A stretch of DNA of 64,000 nt from Candidatus Kuenenia stuttgartensis (GTDB lineage: Bacteria > Planctomycetota > Planctomycetia > Isosphaerales > Isosphaeraceae): NCBI GenBank assembly GCA_945865635.1, contig CAMBEP010000005.1, positions 1 through 64,000 on the forward strand. Direction: 5' to 3'. The notes below the pieces were generated by a model. The model was not told where the DNA came from, did no database searches, and saw only the letters and a program-made list of their open reading frames with translations. Positions 1-8,388 of the stretch are shown one piece after another; positions within the stretch are counted from its first letter, which is position 1; each line of letters opens with the position of its first letter. The position numbers were made by a program, and so were the translations under genes.

Positions 1-204
1 GCCGGGAAATCCTGAAAAACAAGGGCTCCAGATGGTGGGGGTCAGGGGGAAACTTTGCGCACAAAAAAGGTTTTCAAAGAAAACGGGCCCTGAATGCATA
101 AACAATCGTTGATTTGTGCGAAATTCGAGTACTCATGAAATATTCGGGCTAATTGATTCAAGCAAAACCCCGCGCGGGGCGTGGTTTTTTTTGCGTGGCT
201 TATC

Positions 205-288
205 TGTCGTGCGCGCCCGATGAGGGCATCGGGCCGACATTGTTCAGGCGATTTTTAATTTGTCGTGCGTGCCCGATGAGGGCATCGA
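205..288 (+). repeat. Two direct copies of a REP-like hairpin element
   Basis: Copy 1 (about 205-234) and copy 2 (about 259-288) share TGTCGTGCGYG followed by the hairpin CCCGATG-AGGG-CATCGGG (last bases diverged in copy 2). Related sequences lie in inverted orientation at 8023-8061 (compensated stem with loop CACT/AGTG) and partly at 7882-7913. The consensus is a T-rich lead-in, GTGCGCGC, then a 7-bp stem with a 4-nt loop. This fits a short interspersed palindromic (REP/MITE-like) family. Mobilisation by a REP-associated transposase is inference; no such gene is in the window. Confidence 0.6.
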
Positions 289-358
289 TGCGAGCCAGCG
301 GTAATGTCATTTTTTATGACAATCTCGAGTATCCCTGGGTAAAACTTGCAGGCTTTCC

Positions 359-393
359 AAAAAAGAATCGAAGGACCAAATCGCCCTTCGATT
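359..393 (-). terminator. Rho-independent terminator of the SPFH operon
   Basis: Read on the minus strand, the 9-bp stem AATCGAAGG / CCTTCGATT is followed after one base by six T residues. It lies about 30 bases past the stop of the 422-2335 gene, the right place and orientation to end the SPFH operon. Confidence 0.75.
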
Positions 394-421
394 TTTCTTT
401 CATGAGCTGTTACCTGAAAGA

Positions 422-2335
422 TCAAGGCGCTGTGCTTCCAGCGGATTGATCAGCGGGCGGCATCATGACCGGCTTGGCCGGCTTAGGCGCAATGGATTCG
501 CTTGCCAGCTTGCCGAGGAAGGCCTGATCGAGATTTTTCAGGTCTGTCCACAAGGTACCCGGGCCGGCATAGAAAATGCCCAACCGGATCTCTTCAGGCA
601 GGCCTTCTGCAAATATGTAGCGGTTATAGGCTTCAGGGCTTCCCAAGGCGTCGACCGCAAGTTTGTACTTCTCGGCTTCGGCTTCGTTTGCCAATTGGAC
701 TTTCTTGGCGTCGGCCGCCCCCATGATCAATGTGATCTGGGCCTGAACCTCTGCGGTTTTGGCGTCGATCACAGCCCGCAGTTTCTCGGTTTCCGCTGCG
801 ATTTCTTTGGCTTTCTTTTCGCCGGTTGCCGTCGTTTCAGCCGCCATTTTAATGGTTTCGGCCATGGTTCGGCGCTCTTCCAGAACCACCTTGGCTTCGG
901 CCTCGGTCAGTTCGGCTTGAGCTTTGGCGGTTTGCTGCTCCTGCTCGCGAGTCAGCTTCAGTTCAGTTGCGATGTAAGAACGCTGAATCGGTTCGCGCAC
1001 TTCGGCCGGCACATAGATAAAGCGTGTCAGGCCGAAGAGTAGAGAGAGGTTTTTAGCCTTCAGCACCCGCTCCAGTTCCGATTCGACATCCGATTGAAAC
1101 TCTTCGCGACTGTCGCCCACCAGCAGGTCCACAGCGCCTCGCTTGGAACCATTGATCCGGCAGATTGACCCAATCTGGGGGGCGATGATCTTTTGCTCTA
1201 CATCCTTTATGCTGCCAAAGTTGCGCACGATATCGGGCGCCTGATCAGGCTGGATGCCCCAGATGGCGGTAAAGTCGAGGTGAATTTTGAACCCGTCATT
1301 GGAAGGAAACTCGATTCCCTGACCATCGTTGAAAATTGGGTCGGGCTCCATCACCAGATTTCCACCCGGCTTCTTCTCAGATGGTTTTGCAGCGGTCGGC
1401 TTGGGCGGTTCGATTTTCTTGATGCTGCCCGATGTTTTCGTTGGGCCTTCCAGGTCTGACATCTGCTCTCGAACGGAAGTGACGGATGTCTCGTTATAGC
1501 CAACGCCGATGATATCGATGCGTTTTTCGGCTGGATTGACCCAATAAATCCCGGGCTGGAGGACTTTGTCCTGAACCCCCAAAGTCGACTTGCTTTCAGG
1601 TCGATCGTCCGCAACCTTGTTGTAAACTACACCCACATAGCCGGGCGGAATGATAGCGGGATCTTCCGCACTGGTCTTCATGACCTCAGTCACGAAAGTT
1701 GCGGCCGATTTTGATTCCTTTTTGACATCATAAGCGTAGGGATTCATGCGATATCGACCGGGTGTGAGCACCTTGCGCCAAGTGCCGCGAAAGCCTGGCC
1801 CATTGGCCAGAATTTCGCCAACAGGCAAGTTTTTTCCAATCTTGGAGGTTACGACTCCAATTTCATTCACTCCAATCAGGACATCCGGCACAATCTCCCG
1901 CTCATATTCCATTGGGTTGTAGAAATGCCGCCCGGGGCCAGGCATAAACTCCAGAATGCCGATCTCAATCGCCTTCCCGTTTTCGCTGGATTTGGCCAGA
2001 GTGCCCTCAAGTGCCATTGGTGCCGAACCAAACGGGAACGGGCCTTTGTATCGCAAAAGCAGGCTATGGCCGGCGGGCACTTCGCGGCGGCAGAGCCCCC
2101 ATTGCCAGATGGCCAGATAGCCGACATCGTAAAGCATTACGCAGACAAGAAACAGGCCACCCAGGCCACGGTCCAGCCTGGGCATCCGTCGCAAAAGCCC
2201 CAGCCCGAGCGCAACCACTGCGGAGACAATGACCAAGGCAAGAATCGGGTTCAGGCCATGCCAGAAAATCAGGCCCGGCAAAAGAATCATACCCGTGGTG
2301 ATCCAGATCATCATTCGAATCGGTGAATTGTTCAT
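422..2335 (-). CDS. SPFH/band 7 domain membrane protein (second gene of pair)
   Basis: Protein of 637 residues. The N-terminus has hydrophobic segments (about residues 8-45 and 55-75), followed by repeated PGxYxxNP-type motifs typical of long bacterial SPFH/band 7 (flotillin/prohibitin-like) proteins. An Ala/Glu/Lys-rich coiled coil occupies about 450-560. The family forms membrane-anchored oligomeric scaffolds; the substrate or partner here is unknown. It starts 2 bases after the stop of the other SPFH gene (2338-4035), and the two share the overall plan (TM, band 7 region, coiled coil, low-complexity tail), so they are probably paralogues that form a hetero-oligomer, as HflK/HflC do. The family call is firm; the cellular role is inference. 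Confidence 0.85.
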   Translation of the reverse strand: MNNSPIRMMIWITTGMILLPGLIFWHGLNPILALVIVSAVVALGLGLLRRMPRLDRGLGGLFLVCVMLYDVGYLAIWQWGLCRREVPAGHSLLLRYKGPFPFGSAPMALEGTLAKSSENGKAIEIGILEFMPGPGRHFYNPMEYEREIVPDVLIGVNEIGVVTSKIGKNLPVGEILANGPGFRGTWRKVLTPGRYRMNPYAYDVKKESKSAATFVTEVMKTSAEDPAIIPPGYVGVVYNKVADDRPESKSTLGVQDKVLQPGIYWVNPAEKRIDIIGVGYNETSVTSVREQMSDLEGPTKTSGSIKKIEPPKPTAAKPSEKKPGGNLVMEPDPIFNDGQGIEFPSNDGFKIHLDFTAIWGIQPDQAPDIVRNFGSIKDVEQKIIAPQIGSICRINGSKRGAVDLLVGDSREEFQSDVESELERVLKAKNLSLLFGLTRFIYVPAEVREPIQRSYIATELKLTREQEQQTAKAQAELTEAEAKVVLEERRTMAETIKMAAETTATGEKKAKEIAAETEKLRAVIDAKTAEVQAQITLIMGAADAKKVQLANEAEAEKYKLAVDALGSPEAYNRYIFAEGLPEEIRLGIFYAGPGTLWTDLKNLDQAFLGKLASESIAPKPAKPVMMPPADQSAGSTAP

Positions 2336-2337
2336 CG

Positions 2338-4035
2338 TTATTTCACCCCGGTGTTGCTGGAGCTATTTGTGGTGGGCTTTGCGGAAGGCAGGCTTAGGGG
2401 GCCTGCAAATGGGGAATCAGGGATGGTCATCGCCGGGGCAAGGGCCCCCCGACGGGCATCGGTTGGTGCAGAGGTCGCGTTTGGCCGCTTCTCCGGCGGT
2501 GTAAAGGCCTGCTTGAGAAGGTCCATGATCGGGCCATCGGTATTGGTCATGATCGTGCGGAAGGAGGGCGCAAATTTCGCCAGAATCATGCTTTGTGCCA
2601 AAGCGTGTCCATCCCCCTTGAAGGCCGAAACCCGGGTCGTAATTCCCGCCACTTCTGCGGCATTGTTCAGGCGGATCACATCTGCAGCCGCCTTGGATTT
2701 GGATTCAATCGCAGCGGCCTTATCTTTTGAAGCTTCAAGCTGGGTCTGGCCCACGGAATATTGCTGCTCTGCCAGGGTGACCGCCACCTGCTGCTCCTGC
2801 TCGGCCTTGGTGGTTTGTTCAATCACGGCCTGCTCGGCTTGCACCAGGGCCTTCTTCTGCTCAGCCAAAAGCTGCTGCACCTTGAGTTGGGCTTCTGCAT
2901 CCTGCTGAAGCTTTTCCTGCTTATACTGCTGAAGCTGCTGCTTGGCCACCTCTCGGGCACGCACAGGCAGGGCAATGGCTTCAGGTGGCTGAATGGAAGT
3001 GATGGCCACTTCAAGAATTTCCACGCCTTGCTTCCGACAGTTCTCAGTCAGGCCCTTGACCAGATTGGCCTGAAACACTTCGCGGTCATTGCCGCTGATG
3101 AACTGGCCACCCGTCAGCTTTGAGCCATGAATTCGACAGATCGACCGCGTTTCGGGCTTGATCACCTTGTTGATGATCTCCATGTCGATGTCGTCGCCAT
3201 TGGAGTCTTCGTTATAAAGCACAAAAACTTCGCTGGCCCGCAGCGGATCAACCCGGAATGTCACTGTCCCATTGACGATCACCTCAAAGCCGTCGGCACT
3301 CAGAAAATCCATTTTCGTGCCTTCGTTCAAGGCAAATGCCTTGGTACTGCAATTCACCACACTCACTCTGGTTTCATAAGGGTTTAGATAATAAGTTCCG
3401 GGCGGAAGGGTATCTTTCTGCACCCCACGCTCGCCTGGCTCGACCAGAATCTTGTTCGGATTCGCCGCCAGCTTGCCAGCCAGGTTTGTGACCACTCCCC
3501 GCGACTGGGCTGCAACCATCACGGGCTTATGGATTTCAATCGATTCGGCATACCAGTTGTAAGGGTATCGACCCGGCCGCAATACCTCCCGGCTGATACC
3601 CTTCTGACCTGTTTCCGCCAGCACCTGATCAGATCCCATCTCTTTGCCCACCAGGTTGATGCGCACGCCAAGCTGGCCTTCGGGGATAATCATCTGCTCT
3701 TTCACTTCCCAGCCCCATTCCAAGGGGTTAAAGAAGTAGCGGCCTTCCGTCAACACCCCATTATTCAAGCCACCCGACTGAACCCCCTTATAATAGTGAC
3801 CTTGTTCTGGTGGCGGCGCAAGCTCTTGATTTGGCTGGAGATCCGTTCCGGTTTTGCGAATCAGCACGGCTTGTTTGCCCGTCGGCACATCGAGCCGCAT
3901 CGAGTTGTAAACAATCACCAGGCCGACAATCCCAAAGAGAATCGCCATGCCTGTGCTCAGGCCCAGACCCAACAGAATCTGGGAAAAGCCCTTGGGCCGC
4001 TGCCCTCGCTCCGGTGCCGTTAGTTCGATATTCAT
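2338..4035 (-). CDS. SPFH/band 7 domain membrane protein (first gene of pair)
   Basis: The start is placed at the ATG giving MNIELTAPERG (565 residues); an in-frame ATG at 4062 would add 9 residues with no obvious merit. One strong transmembrane segment (about residues 25-50) precedes a band 7-type region with PGxYxxNP motifs. A long Gln/Glu/Ala-rich coiled coil spans roughly 345-460, with a Pro/Ser-rich tail after it. It is cotranscribed with the 422-2335 gene, with 2 bases between them. Membrane scaffolding or quality-control roles are known for the family; nothing in the sequence identifies the cargo. Confidence 0.85.
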   Translation of the reverse strand: MNIELTAPERGQRPKGFSQILLGLGLSTGMAILFGIVGLVIVYNSMRLDVPTGKQAVLIRKTGTDLQPNQELAPPPEQGHYYKGVQSGGLNNGVLTEGRYFFNPLEWGWEVKEQMIIPEGQLGVRINLVGKEMGSDQVLAETGQKGISREVLRPGRYPYNWYAESIEIHKPVMVAAQSRGVVTNLAGKLAANPNKILVEPGERGVQKDTLPPGTYYLNPYETRVSVVNCSTKAFALNEGTKMDFLSADGFEVIVNGTVTFRVDPLRASEVFVLYNEDSNGDDIDMEIINKVIKPETRSICRIHGSKLTGGQFISGNDREVFQANLVKGLTENCRKQGVEILEVAITSIQPPEAIALPVRAREVAKQQLQQYKQEKLQQDAEAQLKVQQLLAEQKKALVQAEQAVIEQTTKAEQEQQVAVTLAEQQYSVGQTQLEASKDKAAAIESKSKAAADVIRLNNAAEVAGITTRVSAFKGDGHALAQSMILAKFAPSFRTIMTNTDGPIMDLLKQAFTPPEKRPNATSAPTDARRGALAPAMTIPDSPFAGPLSLPSAKPTTNSSSNTGVK

Positions 4036-4185
4036 AAAATCTTCTGATGCCTCGTCATGCATGCCTTAAATATGGATGCCTGGCTTAGGTTCGCCGGGCG
4101 CATGTGGCCGGGAACAAAGCCTTCCCTCCATGACACGTATTCGATGCCGTAACATCCTTATTAAGTCGGCAATGACCGAATTTAT

Positions 4186-4214
4186 AAAAAGCCGACCATA
4201 AAAATGGACCGGCT
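4186..4214 (-). terminator. Terminator after the small basic ribosomal-type gene
   Basis: On the minus strand AGCCGGTCCAT pairs with ATGGTCGGCT (one irregular position) around a TTTT loop, followed by TTTTT. It sits about 90 bases after the stop of the 29-codon gene and before the SPFH operon, so the tiny gene is probably its own transcription unit. Confidence 0.6.
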
Positions 4215-4302
4215 CTGGGAGCGTTGCTTTTGGACGTGTCAGAACGTGCGAGGCGGGCGGTGAGCGGGAACCATAGCCTGAATACGCCAGTTCCCGACCG
4301 AC

Positions 4303-4392
4303 TCACTTCTTACGGTGGCGGATACGCGCTCTCATTTTACGCTTCTTCCGACCGACTTTCCGACGACCCTTGCCTCGACGGCGACTGGCCAT
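4303..4392 (-). CDS. Very small basic protein, probable AURKAIP1/COX24-type ribosomal protein (bS22-like)
   Basis: A 29-residue ORF that reads MASRRRGKGRRKVGR, then KKRKMRARIRHRKK. More than half the residues are Arg or Lys. A near-perfect Shine-Dalgarno sequence (AGGAGGT) ends five bases before the ATG, the strongest ribosome-binding site noted in the window, and a terminator follows. Size, charge and the KKRKMRxRxRHRKK tail resemble the bacterial AURKAIP1/COX24-domain family, which includes the mycobacterial small-subunit protein bS22. The role would be structural, bound to rRNA. The assignment is from memory of the family, not an alignment; the gene itself is well supported. Confidence 0.7.
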   Translation of the reverse strand: MASRRRGKGRRKVGRKKRKMRARIRHRKK

Positions 4393-4701
4393 AAGACCTC
4401 CTTTTAAAGGTGTGCGCTTCGAACCCAATTCTTGATTCGGCTCTGATTACCGGCTCTGATCGCAAAGATTTGACTCATTCTTCAACGATCTTTAGTGAAG
4501 CAATTATAGCCATGAGTTTAACGAAAACGCAAGTGCGCTTCGTACTTATTGGTTTTATCGGTCACTCGACCGTTGCATCACAAGCACTTCTCGTTCATCA
4601 TTTCTTTTATATCCGATGGCCGGCTCTTCCGCCATACCATCATGACTCCCAACCAAAGCGTCATCATCCAGACAAGCTCTTCCTCTTTGAGACCCTCATT
4701 C
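4393..4701. other. Intergenic region between divergent genes
   Basis: About 310 bases separate the small basic gene (-) from the exported MBL-fold protein (+). It should hold both promoters. Open frames crossing it continue into the downstream gene without a credible start. No repeat or structured RNA was recognised. Confidence 0.5.
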
Positions 4702-5775
4702 ATGAAACCCTACCGCCAAGCCCTCAGCAGGCTCACCCTTGCCGCCATCATCAGCTTCCTGTCCCTTCAGGCCGGCCCACTGGCTCGTGCCGCTGAGCCT
4801 CTCGAAATTTTCTTCATCGATGTCATGGGCGGCGCCGCCACACTCATCTGCACCCCCGAAGGCGAAACCATACTCCTCGATTCCGGTTGGCCAGGGCTCG
4901 ATGATCGTGACCCAAAACGAATCGTTTATGTCCTCAAAGAAGTGCTCAAAAAAAACAAGCTCGACCATATCCTCAGCACTCACTGGCACACGGACCATTA
5001 CGGCGGTGTCGAAGGTCTTGCCAAGCGAATCGATATCGGACGCTTCTGGGACCGCGGCCTGCCTGAAGACCCAGGCGCCGATCCGGCCAACTTTCCCGAC
5101 GGCCCCAAAATGGACGACAAACTCGGTATCGCCTATCGTGCCGCCTCCAAAGGTAGACGGACCGTCCTTAAAGCCGGCGACTCGATCCCGCTCAAAGGCA
5201 TCATGAAGGCCACCGTTCTGGCCGCCAGTGGCAAAGTCATCGCCGCTGGTGCCAGTGCCAGGCCAAACCCACTCTGCGAAACCGCCCCGGCCGACAAAAA
5301 CAAGGACGATAGCGATAACGCCCTTTCCATCGTGACCAAATTCCAGCTCGGCAAATTCGACTTCTTCGATGCCGGCGACCTGACCTGGAACATCGAGCGA
5401 CAACTTGTCTGCCCAACCAATCTGGTCGGCGAAGTGGACCTCTATCAGGTCACACACCACGGAATGGACATTTCCAACCACCCCACACTCATGAAATCGC
5501 TCAACCCCAGTGTGGCCATCATGAACAACGGCCCCCGCAAGGGCGGATCCGCAGCCACCGTCAAATGGCTGCGCGAACTGCCAAACCTCAAGGCCGCCTA
5601 TGCCTTGCACAAAAATGCCGGAACCGCCGAGGCCGACAACCTGCCTGCCGACATGACCGCCAACCATGATGCCCAAGGCGGCCAGTTTATCCGTGTGACG
5701 GTCGCCCCCGACGGAGCAACCTACAAAGTCCGAATCGGCGCCTATGGAAAAGACGCCGAATATCTCTCAAAATAA
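4702..5775 (+). CDS. Exported MBL-fold metallo-hydrolase
   Basis: The ATG at 4702 gives MKPYRQALSRLTLAAIISFLSL..ARA, a classic signal peptide, and a 357-residue protein; upstream in-frame ATGs would spoil the signal. The mature protein has the metallo-beta-lactamase fold signature HWHTDHYGG (HxHxDH, about residue 95), a later Asp (DAGDLTW, about 220) and His (THHGMD, about 255), as in ComEC-C-terminal-like MBL hydrolases. The substrate is unknown; a phosphoester or other extracytoplasmic ester is possible. The next gene (5900) is on the same strand 124 bases away. Confidence 0.8.
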   Translation: MKPYRQALSRLTLAAIISFLSLQAGPLARAAEPLEIFFIDVMGGAATLICTPEGETILLDSGWPGLDDRDPKRIVYVLKEVLKKNKLDHILSTHWHTDHYGGVEGLAKRIDIGRFWDRGLPEDPGADPANFPDGPKMDDKLGIAYRAASKGRRTVLKAGDSIPLKGIMKATVLAASGKVIAAGASARPNPLCETAPADKNKDDSDNALSIVTKFQLGKFDFFDAGDLTWNIERQLVCPTNLVGEVDLYQVTHHGMDISNHPTLMKSLNPSVAIMNNGPRKGGSAATVKWLRELPNLKAAYALHKNAGTAEADNLPADMTANHDAQGGQFIRVTVAPDGATYKVRIGAYGKDAEYLSK

Positions 5776-5899
5776 GGCTAATCCTCCGATCGGTCGGGGC
5801 GATCATCACTCGCTGAGGGGCTCTTCCCCCCGACCGCCATGGCCGCTTTTCGGTCCGGTCCATCACAACATTTTTTCCATCTTGACCCGAAGGTGCCTC

Positions 5900-6358
5900 A
5901 TGTCCGTTCGTCGTTCGGTAATCACACTTGCAAGCCTCTTTGCCATGCTTCTCATGGGCGTTCAGACCAATCACGCCCAAACCGCTCCGGCCAAACTTCT
6001 GGACGAACTCTTCAAACTCGAAAAATCGAGCTGGGAGATGATGAAAACCCGCGACGTTGCCTCAATCCGCAAATATGCAACCGCCGATTTCCTCTGGATC
6101 TTCTCGGATGGTTCGCGCGTTCATAGCCGCGACGTCGATAAATATCTCCAAAATTACGAACTGGCAAGCTATAAAATGTATGAGGCAGAAGTCATCACCT
6201 TCGACGACCAAGCCGCAGTGCTCGTCTATAAACTTACCTACGTTGGCGGAAACAAGGGCGAGAAGCACGACTCAACCACCGTCTGGGCCTCGTCCACCTA
6301 TGTCAAGCGCGGCTCCGACTGGAAAGAAATCCTCTATCAGGAAACCCTCGCCAAATAA
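5900..6358 (+). CDS. Exported NTF2-like (SnoaL/DUF4440-type) protein
   Basis: A 152-residue protein. The start at 5900 gives MSVRRSVITLASLFAMLLMG..HAQ, a signal peptide ending near residue 27. The remainder fits the small alpha+beta NTF2-like fold: an N-terminal helix with KLLDELFKLEKSSWEMMKTRD, then strands including DFLWIFSDGSRVHSRD and WKEILYQETLAK. Such domains bind small ligands or act as simple enzymes, and no catalytic set can be assigned here. It is followed by a strong terminator at 6394. Confidence 0.7.
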   Translation: MSVRRSVITLASLFAMLLMGVQTNHAQTAPAKLLDELFKLEKSSWEMMKTRDVASIRKYATADFLWIFSDGSRVHSRDVDKYLQNYELASYKMYEAEVITFDDQAAVLVYKLTYVGGNKGEKHDSTTVWASSTYVKRGSDWKEILYQETLAK

Positions 6359-6393
6359 TCCGTTGCCCCTCCTGAAACCTGCGTTCGCACACG

Positions 6394-6421
6394 GCAGGCC
6401 GAGATTCGGCCTGCTTTTTTG
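6394..6421 (+). terminator. Rho-independent terminator
   Basis: GCAGGCCGA pairs perfectly with TCGGCCTGC around a 3-nt loop, followed by TTTTTT. It lies 35 bases after the stop of the NTF2-like gene. The 220 bases from here to the next start at 6643 contain an antisense open frame (6443-6640, minus) that could encode a 65-residue protein but has no supporting signal; it is left as a possibility only. Confidence 0.85.
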
Positions 6422-6642
6422 TCGCCTGAAACCTCAGCAAAGCTAGCCTTGACGGCGAAACAGGGCCCAAATTGCGGCCTCGCAAAGGGCCATCCCAAAG
6501 CTTTCTGAAATAATGGCCTGTTCCTCTTTGAACGCTTTTGATAATCTGCCGCCCATATCTAGTGCTCGATGAAACGATTTGTTTGCCGAAGGATCGGCTT
6601 GCAGTTGTTTCGGGTTGGGTGAAATCAAGGAGGATCGCACCC

Positions 6643-7644
6643 ATGCGGCTCGTTTTCAAGCAGCTTTCCAGTCATGACCGTTCGTATCGTCGCCTGATCG
6701 CATTGTCTCTATGCGCTACGGTCCTGAAACCAGCGATTGGATTAAGCCAAACGGCTCCCGCCCAGCGGCCAGCGGCCGCCCCGGCAGCCAAAGCCGAACA
6801 AAAGCAGGCGGCCACACCGGCCAAATCGCCGGAAGAACTGGCCCGACTCGCCAAGCGGATGGACGCCCTCATGGCGGCCTGGGAAGACCGCAGCTCGAAG
6901 GTGAAAGAACTTGACGCGGAATTCACGCGCCAAGACAAATCACCCGCCTGGCAGGAAGAGGCTGAATACAAGGGCCGGGCCCTTCTCAAAAGCCCTGACC
7001 TGGCTTATCTCGACTTCGAAAAATTCGACCCGGCCCAAAAGAAACACGTTCACCACGAGCGAATCGTCTGCACAGGCAAGGAAGTCTTTCACTACCAGAC
7101 GGCCAGCCTCCAGATATTCATTTACCCGCTCTCAAAGGAAGAACGCTCGCGAGCCTTGGAAGAAGGCCCCCTCCCCTTCCTTTTCAATATGAAGGCTGAC
7201 AAGGCCAAACAAAGATACAAAATGAACCTCCTCTCCGAGAACGATCTCGGGGCCTGGATTCAGATCCTGCCCCTGGAAAAGATCGATCAAGAGAGTTTCA
7301 GCAAGGTTTATGTCCTGCTCAACAAGCAGAAATTCCTGCCCGACCGGCTCATTCTGTGGGCCCCCAATGGTAAGGACACTCAGGACTACAAATTCAAAAC
7401 CATCAAAATGAACTCGAATATTGATGTGACCAATTTCGAAGGCAAGATTCCGGCCTCAGGCTGGGATGTTGTGCGGAACCCTGCCGGAACGCAGCCAACA
7501 AATGGCAACAGCAATCCACAGGCCCCGCGCGTCGGCCGGCTCACACCTGGATCCAACAACGCCGCCAGCCAGACTTCGGCCAAGGGCTCAGCCCGCACCG
7601 CACCGCCTTCTGCCGCAGCCACCAACGGCACGATTCGCAAATAA
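6643..7644 (+). CDS. TIGR03009-type exported protein
   Basis: A 333-residue protein. The start at 6643 is supported by AAGGAGG nine bases upstream. An N-terminal signal-like segment (about 18-35) precedes an Ala/Pro/Lys-rich linker. The region from about residue 70 (ELARLAKRMDALMAAWED, then the DAEFTRQDKSP and KGRALLKSPDLAYLDFEKFD motifs) matches my recollection of the planctomycete family TIGR03009, related in plan to LolA-like outer-membrane lipoprotein carriers. The tail from about 275 is Asn/Ala/Thr/Pro-rich and probably disordered. Function unknown; an envelope role is inferred. It ends before a long terminator hairpin. Confidence 0.7.
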   Translation: MRLVFKQLSSHDRSYRRLIALSLCATVLKPAIGLSQTAPAQRPAAAPAAKAEQKQAATPAKSPEELARLAKRMDALMAAWEDRSSKVKELDAEFTRQDKSPAWQEEAEYKGRALLKSPDLAYLDFEKFDPAQKKHVHHERIVCTGKEVFHYQTASLQIFIYPLSKEERSRALEEGPLPFLFNMKADKAKQRYKMNLLSENDLGAWIQILPLEKIDQESFSKVYVLLNKQKFLPDRLILWAPNGKDTQDYKFKTIKMNSNIDVTNFEGKIPASGWDVVRNPAGTQPTNGNSNPQAPRVGRLTPGSNNAASQTSAKGSARTAPPSAAATNGTIRK

Positions 7645-7672
7645 ATCGTAGAATAAGAATATCTAAAACGAG

Positions 7673-7716
7673 AGCATTTCCTGACGGTCGTTTTGACCGT
7701 TGGGAAATGCTTTTTT
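7673..7716 (+). terminator. Long Rho-independent terminator
   Basis: AGCATTTCC pairs with GGAAATGCT, and inside it ACGGTC pairs with GACCGT around GTTTT; six T residues follow. It is placed 29 bases after the TIGR03009 gene. Confidence 0.9.
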
Positions 7717-7753
7717 CGTTGGTACAAGCCCCACCCTCATCAGGAGAACAATC

Positions 7754-7954
7754 ATGAGCCAGCTGCCAAACTGCCCAAAATGCAACTCGGAATTCAGTTA
7801 CGAAGATGGAGACATGCTGGTCTGCCCTGACTGTGCCCACGAGTGGAATGCGAACGCCCCGGCCACTGTAACGGCTGAAGAGGGTCTCATCATGCGCGCA
7901 CAACAAATAAACCACGACAATCCGAATTCATTAAAAAAACGCCTGGCCCCTTGA
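7754..7954 (+). pseudogene. Truncated PhnA-like zinc-ribbon gene running into a REP-like repeat
   Basis: The ORF has 66 codons. Residues 1-35 form the zinc ribbon typical of the PhnA/YjdM N-terminus: CPKCNSEFSYEDGDMLVCPDCAHEW, with the Cys pairs CxxC at 7-10 and 24-27. Full-length PhnA proteins are about 110 residues and continue with a C-terminal beta domain starting near a DELIVKDANGN-like motif, which is absent. Instead the frame passes through a copy of the REP-like repeat (7882-7913) and stops soon after. I read this as a phnA homologue cut short by repeat insertion or deletion. A short stand-alone zinc-ribbon protein is the alternative; the start site (AGGAG before ATG) is intact, so a product may still be made. 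Confidence 0.65.
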
Positions 7955-8061
7955 TCGCGCGTGCCACGTCAGGGGACGCGGCCTACATTCGCATATTCAA
8001 ACGAAATCACCGGAAATGTCGACCCGATGCACTCATCGGGGCGCGCACAACAAATAAAACC
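7882..8061 (-). repeat. Two more REP-like element copies (minus orientation), one partial
   Basis: The intact copy at 8023-8061 reads, on the minus strand, a T-rich lead-in, GTGCGCGC, then CCCGATG-AGTG-CATCGGG. The partial copy at 7882-7913 keeps the GCGCACAACAAATAAA lead-in (identical over 18 bases to the intact copy) and CTCATC, but lacks the distal stem arm. The partial copy lies inside the phnA-like frame and supplies its codons around residues 43-53. The two lead-ins are 147 bases apart. Confidence 0.6.
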
Positions 8062-8388
8062 TGCCAATACTACGCTAATAGCCATTTCGCCTGGCCACAT
8101 TCGCCAGCCCAAACCATCCACCCCTTAAATTTGATCCGCACTCCCGACGACTGCAAAAAACACCCCTCATCTGCTCAATTGCAAAATTCTGACGCTTTTT
8201 TAAGCCTAACCTTGCGCCGAATCACCCATGAAACCGTCCTGAAACGAAAAAAAAACGCTTCCCGGTGTCTATCTTTGCGGTATTTTGATAGGATTGTGCC
8301 AATCCTGCCTCATCCACTGTTCCCCTTTCCGAACCGTCCGCAGTTGCAGAACAGGCATGATCAGGCCTCTATCCCCGGCCCCACTACC
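7955..8388. other. Intergenic region upstream of formate dehydrogenase
   Basis: About 430 bases separate the phnA-like remnant from the formate dehydrogenase operon. One REP-like copy lies at 8023-8061. The rest is A-rich and C-rich with no recognisable gene. An open frame continuous with the NuoEF fusion crosses it, but its translation is low-complexity and unlike the family, so it is taken as leader. Operon control signals should lie here; none could be identified with confidence. Confidence 0.5.

Larger units (their letters stand above)
1..421. other. Intergenic left edge with REP-like repeats
   Basis: No convincing gene is visible. The stretch holds a short CCCCGCGCGGGG palindrome followed by a T-run near 165-190, two copies of a REP-like hairpin repeat and the terminator of the minus-strand SPFH operon (the last two listed separately). 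A 98-codon open frame across it has no plausible start site and runs through the repeats, so it is not called. Any gene to the left lies outside the window. Confidence 0.6.

Noticed and set aside
4085..4306. 73-codon minus-strand ORF between the small basic gene and the SPFH operon
   Set aside because: Crosses the terminator at 4186-4214 and its translation resembles no protein family.
4696..5676. 326-codon minus-strand ORF
   Set aside because: Antisense shadow of the MBL-fold gene.
6443..6640. Minus-strand 65-codon ORF upstream of the TIGR03009 gene
   Set aside because: Plausible helix-rich translation but no ribosome-binding site, and its start overlaps the next gene's start region; mentioned only as a possibility.
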